This document shows, piece by piece, positions 55,283 through 57,371 of a stretch of DNA of 57,371 nt. Location of the stretch: NCBI RefSeq assembly GCF_016653465.1, contig NZ_NHSQ01000047.1:1-57371 (forward strand), written 5' to 3'. Made by a program: the position numbers and the translations under genes. This DNA comes from Thiocystis minor (lineage in GTDB: Bacteria; Pseudomonadota; Gammaproteobacteria; Chromatiales; Chromatiaceae). The notes below the pieces were generated by a model. The model was not told the origin of the DNA. It saw only the letters and a program-made list of their open reading frames with translations, and ran no database searches. The number at the start of each line of letters is the position of its first letter. The stretch's first letter is position 1.

Positions 55283-55957
55283 ATGCAACTCAAAACGCCG
55301 TTGGCCGCCGTCACGCTGATTATCTTTTTGGCCAGTGCTTCCAGCGCCATTGCCGCGGAGAACAAGATCACCCCGACCCTCGAAAGCGTCGATGTCGTCC
55401 ATAATGGCGCGACCGTGACCATCAAGCGCGGTCATGACCGCAACGCCACCCTGCCGGAGATCTTCCAGAAGACCGATCGCGGCTGCCCCCCATTCTGCGT
55501 GGAGCCCATGCTCGCCGCCCCCGGAATCGAAACCGTGGGCGAGCTTGAAGTTCTCGATTTTTTGCACCGGATCAACCAAGGCGAGTCCGACATCCTGATC
55601 ATCGACTCGCGCACCCCGGACTGGGTCATGCGCGGCACCATTCCAGGCTCGGTCAACATCCCCTGGAACAAGATCAATCGAGACACCGCCGGCACCTTCG
55701 AGACCCCGGCCGAGTCGGACAGCTTTCATCACATCCTGGAAGACGAATTCGGCGTCAGCCGGAACCCCGCCACCGGAGGCTGGAACTTCAGCGACGCCAA
55801 GACGCTAGTGCTCTTCTGCAACGGTATCTGGTGCCCGCAATCCACCGCCAACCTCAAGACCCTGGTCGGCATCGGCTATCCCGTGCACAAACTGAAGTGG
55901 TATCGCGGCGGCATGCAGGACTGGGTTAGCGTGGGGCTCACCACCATCACGCCCTGA
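55283..55957 (+). CDS. soxL: Periplasmic rhodanese SoxL
   Basis: 224 residues from ATG 55283 with AGGAG upstream; a longer frame to 55220 starts inside soxK. Signal peptide LAAVTLIIFLASASSAIAA. Rhodanese-like domain with IIDSRTPDWVMRGTIPGSVN, the active cysteine in VLFCNGIWCPQSTANLK, and a KWYRGGMQDWVS closing helix. In A. vinosum soxL follows soxXAK and acts in regenerating the sulfur-carrying enzyme. Confidence 0.94.
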   Translation: MQLKTPLAAVTLIIFLASASSAIAAENKITPTLESVDVVHNGATVTIKRGHDRNATLPEIFQKTDRGCPPFCVEPMLAAPGIETVGELEVLDFLHRINQGESDILIIDSRTPDWVMRGTIPGSVNIPWNKINRDTAGTFETPAESDSFHHILEDEFGVSRNPATGGWNFSDAKTLVLFCNGIWCPQSTANLKTLVGIGYPVHKLKWYRGGMQDWVSVGLTTITP

Positions 55958-55986
55958 GCGGTTCGGATCGGTTCGCGGGAAATTGA

Positions 55987-56005
55987 ACGGGGCTGTTGGC
56001 CCCGT
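55987..56005. terminator. Stem-loop after soxL
   Basis: ACGGGGC, loop TGTTG, GCCCCGT, 29 nt after the soxL stop and 13 nt before the end of the convergent broken gene. Placement suits a bidirectional terminator; the downstream U content is modest. Confidence 0.5.
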
Positions 56006-56018
56006 CCCAATTTCTGGT

Positions 56019-56632
56019 TTATTCGATCCTCTTGTCAGTCGTTTGCCACTCGTCGCGCAAGGTATGCAGTTTCTGACGATACGCTTGAGCATCGCCGTAT
56101 TCGAAGAATTGCAACGTGCGCCGATGCGGATCCAGGGTGCGCCGCGCATGCTTGATCGGACACCAGTATTGTTCGGTTCGAGCGGCGATCTCGCGAACGT
56201 ATTCGATCAATTGGTTGCCGTAACCGCAGTAGACGCAGTTCAGCTTTTCGATCCAGTTGAGATACGCCAAGTGATGCCGATCGATGATCAGGTCATCGGA
56301 GCGGCGCACCCGCGGGATGCCGTAGAGACGAAAGCAGACATGCTGAAACAGCGTAAAAGAGACATCCATGATCGCCAGGGCACGATCATGCCGTAGATCA
56401 GCGGGGCCGACAGAAGATAGGCGACCGGAGCCCGCCTGAGATACCGCCAGACACCAGTGCGCTGGCGTAGATGCAAAAGCCGCACGCCGTGCGCGAAGAC
56501 GACTTTCCCATAGTGCAGCGAATAACGAAACTGCTCGCGGCTTTCCGTGAGCAGACGATCGATTTCCTGATCCAATTCCTGCTGGGTCGCTCGCAAGCGT
56601 TCCAGAATCTCCTCGATCACGGTTCCGGCCAT
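56019..56632 (-). pseudogene. Conserved hypothetical gene broken by a one-base deletion
   Basis: Starting at ATG 56632 (GGGGAAGACG upstream), the first frame reads helical sequence (IEEILERLRATQQELDQEID) and YLRRAPVAYLLSAPLIYGM. At about 56380 the reading must shift by one: a GTGCCC-TGG run is one C short of GTGCCCCTGG. The second frame then continues LAIMDVSFTLFQHVCFRLYG, DRHHLAYLNWIEKLNCVYCG, ARTEQYWCPIKHARRTLDPH, to a stop at 56019. The CVYCGYGN and WCPIKH cysteines resemble a metal site. This is either a real frameshift mutation or a sequence error. The protein family is conserved but has no known function. Confidence 0.85.
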
Positions 56633-56922
56633 CGTCTTCCCCTGAGATTGAGGATCGAAATCCACATCCCTGGAGAGGACATGGCATGGCCGATAGCCGG
56701 AGCGCGGGCGGGGTCCGTCCATCAGATCGCCCGTGATGAGGGAATGCCTGAATGGTATGTCTTCGGCAGGATGCTCGGCAAGGCATGAAACACCGACGGT
56801 TGATCGCATCGCGCCGACGGTGTTGCGGCGAAGAATCGGCGCCTGACGCCGCAAGAATCAGGTCGACGACCGATCACAAGACATACCGCTTTTCAGCAAT
56901 CCATTGTAATATTCCCCGACTT

Positions 56923-57007
56923 GCGCGGGTGGCGGAACTGGTAGACGCGCTGGATTTAGGTTCCAGTGGAGCAATCCGTGGGGGTTCGAGTCCCCCCTCG
57001 CGCACCA
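56923..57007 (+). tRNA. tRNA-Leu (anticodon UAG)
   Basis: 85 nt including CCA. Acceptor arms GCGCGGG and CTCGCGC pair with one G-U. D-arm GGCGGAACTGGTAGACGCGC, anticodon stem CTGGA/TCCAG with loop TTTAGGT, so anticodon TAG. A long variable arm follows, and a T-arm with GTTCGAGTC. A TTGTAAT stretch near 56905 may serve as -10 box. The 3' end (TCGCGCACCA) is a typical attachment site and an integrase gene starts 5 nt beyond it. Confidence 0.97.
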
Positions 57008-57012
57008 ATGAC

Positions 57013-57273
57013 TTACCGGCTTTTCTGTCTGCCGTCAGACGGCGACGTGACACAAACGTGACGCGGTGTATCGAGGCGAGCGATTGCGCTGCGCAGGTTG
57101 TCCGGCGCCAGATGCGCGTATTTCTCCGTCATTAGGATCGTGCTATGACCGAGAATGTCTCGAATTTCCGCCAACGGTACGCCCGCCGTCACTAACCATG
57201 CGGCGCAGGTGTGCCGTAGATCGTGAATCCGGAAATTCTCGATCTGAGGTTCCCTCGGTTTTTCGTCTTCCAA
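57013..57273 (-). pseudogene. 3' fragment of a tyrosine-recombinase (integrase) gene
   Basis: About 85 codons of the catalytic domain end: FRIHDLRHTCAAWLVTAGV (second active Arg and first His), LAEIRDILGHSTILMTEKYA with GHST and the tyrosine nucleophile, then a tail. The first catalytic Arg and the DNA-binding N-terminal domain are missing because IS3-type sequence begins directly upstream. The gene points at the tRNA and ends 5 nt from its CCA, the common arrangement at an island junction. Confidence 0.85.
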
Positions 57274-57283
57274 GGGAGTGTGC

Positions 57284-57371
57284 TCATGCGACCTGTTTTT
57301 CTCCCCGCTGGGTGCTGATCCAGTCTTTCAGGAACTGAACCGGTGAGGTGTACCCGAGGGTGGAGTGCAAG
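57284..57371 (-). CDS. IS3-family transposase, C-terminal end (cut by window edge)
   Basis: Reading in from the right edge: LHSTLGYTSPVQFLKDWIS followed by QRGEKQVA and a TGA at 57284-57286. HSTLGY-x-SP is the hallmark of the end of the DDE transposase OrfB in IS3 elements. The rest lies outside the window. The element has evidently inserted into, or replaced, the 5' part of the integrase gene. Confidence 0.82.
   Translation of the reverse strand, partial: LHSTLGYTSPVQFLKDWISTQRGEKQVA

Overview
This window looks like a chromosomal segment of a purple sulfur bacterium (Gammaproteobacteria, Chromatiaceae-like). The main reason is a compact soxB / soxXAKL thiosulfate oxidation cluster without soxCD in view (51.1-56.0 kb), in the arrangement known from Allochromatium vinosum. 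It sits near nifJ (pyruvate:ferredoxin oxidoreductase), an ActP-type acetate symporter, mfd, prfC and rimI of gammaproteobacterial type. The genus is an inference; no rRNA is present.

Left part, 1-30.3 kb: an accessory surface-glycan and secretion island. It holds four family-2 glycosyltransferase proteins (1-1516 partial, 1750-4176, 23457-26000, 25997-28378), one GT4 enzyme (4181-5404), two intact sulfotransferases (5929-7047, 28392-29447) and one sulfotransferase remnant (5408-5727). It also holds an NRPS-like operon (7933-13810) and a minus-strand operon running ABC transporter, HlyD adaptor, small protein, DUF1800, DUF1501 (21327 to 14982). A small RTX calcium-binding protein (22643-23368), a likely type I secretion substrate, lies divergent to that operon. 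Two protein modules recur across unrelated enzymes. The first is a roughly 90-residue probable beta-sandwich with a Gly-Trp core, called the GW module here, seen in six proteins. The second is a roughly 120-residue small-protein family, present as three stand-alone genes and one fusion to a GW module. Decay is heavy: a 488-bp direct duplication (7123-7610 and 14547-15034), an IS4-type transposase fragment, an internally deleted IS66 element with intact ends, and degraded NRPS modules.

Middle part, 30.4-50.5 kb: mostly housekeeping genes. These are mfd, a Kbp/YgaU-like BON-LysM protein, an acyltransferase-3 membrane protein, a three-gene operon of uncharacterised proteins (TelA-like, one membrane protein, one coiled-coil protein with a glycine-rich tail), ibaG (BolA family), prfC, rimI, nifJ, a dihydroorotate-dehydrogenase-like flavoprotein, and the DUF485 plus actP pair. 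Two related palindromic repeats of about 100 bp lie at 40.2 and 50.6 kb; the second truncates a Uma2-family gene.

Right part, 51.1-57.4 kb: soxB divergent from soxX-soxA-soxK-soxL, with a tandemly duplicated SoxK, then a conserved hypothetical gene broken by a one-base frameshift. A tRNA-Leu(UAG) gene follows, directly abutted by the 3' end of a tyrosine-integrase gene that has been cut by an IS3-family element. This marks the probable edge of another island continuing beyond the window.

Working hypothesis for the left island (inference): the glycosyltransferases and sulfotransferases build a sulfated glycan, while the type I exporter, RTX protein and secreted DUF1800/DUF1501 proteins supply or process the exported partner. 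The GW module and the small-protein family would be the shared glue of the system.
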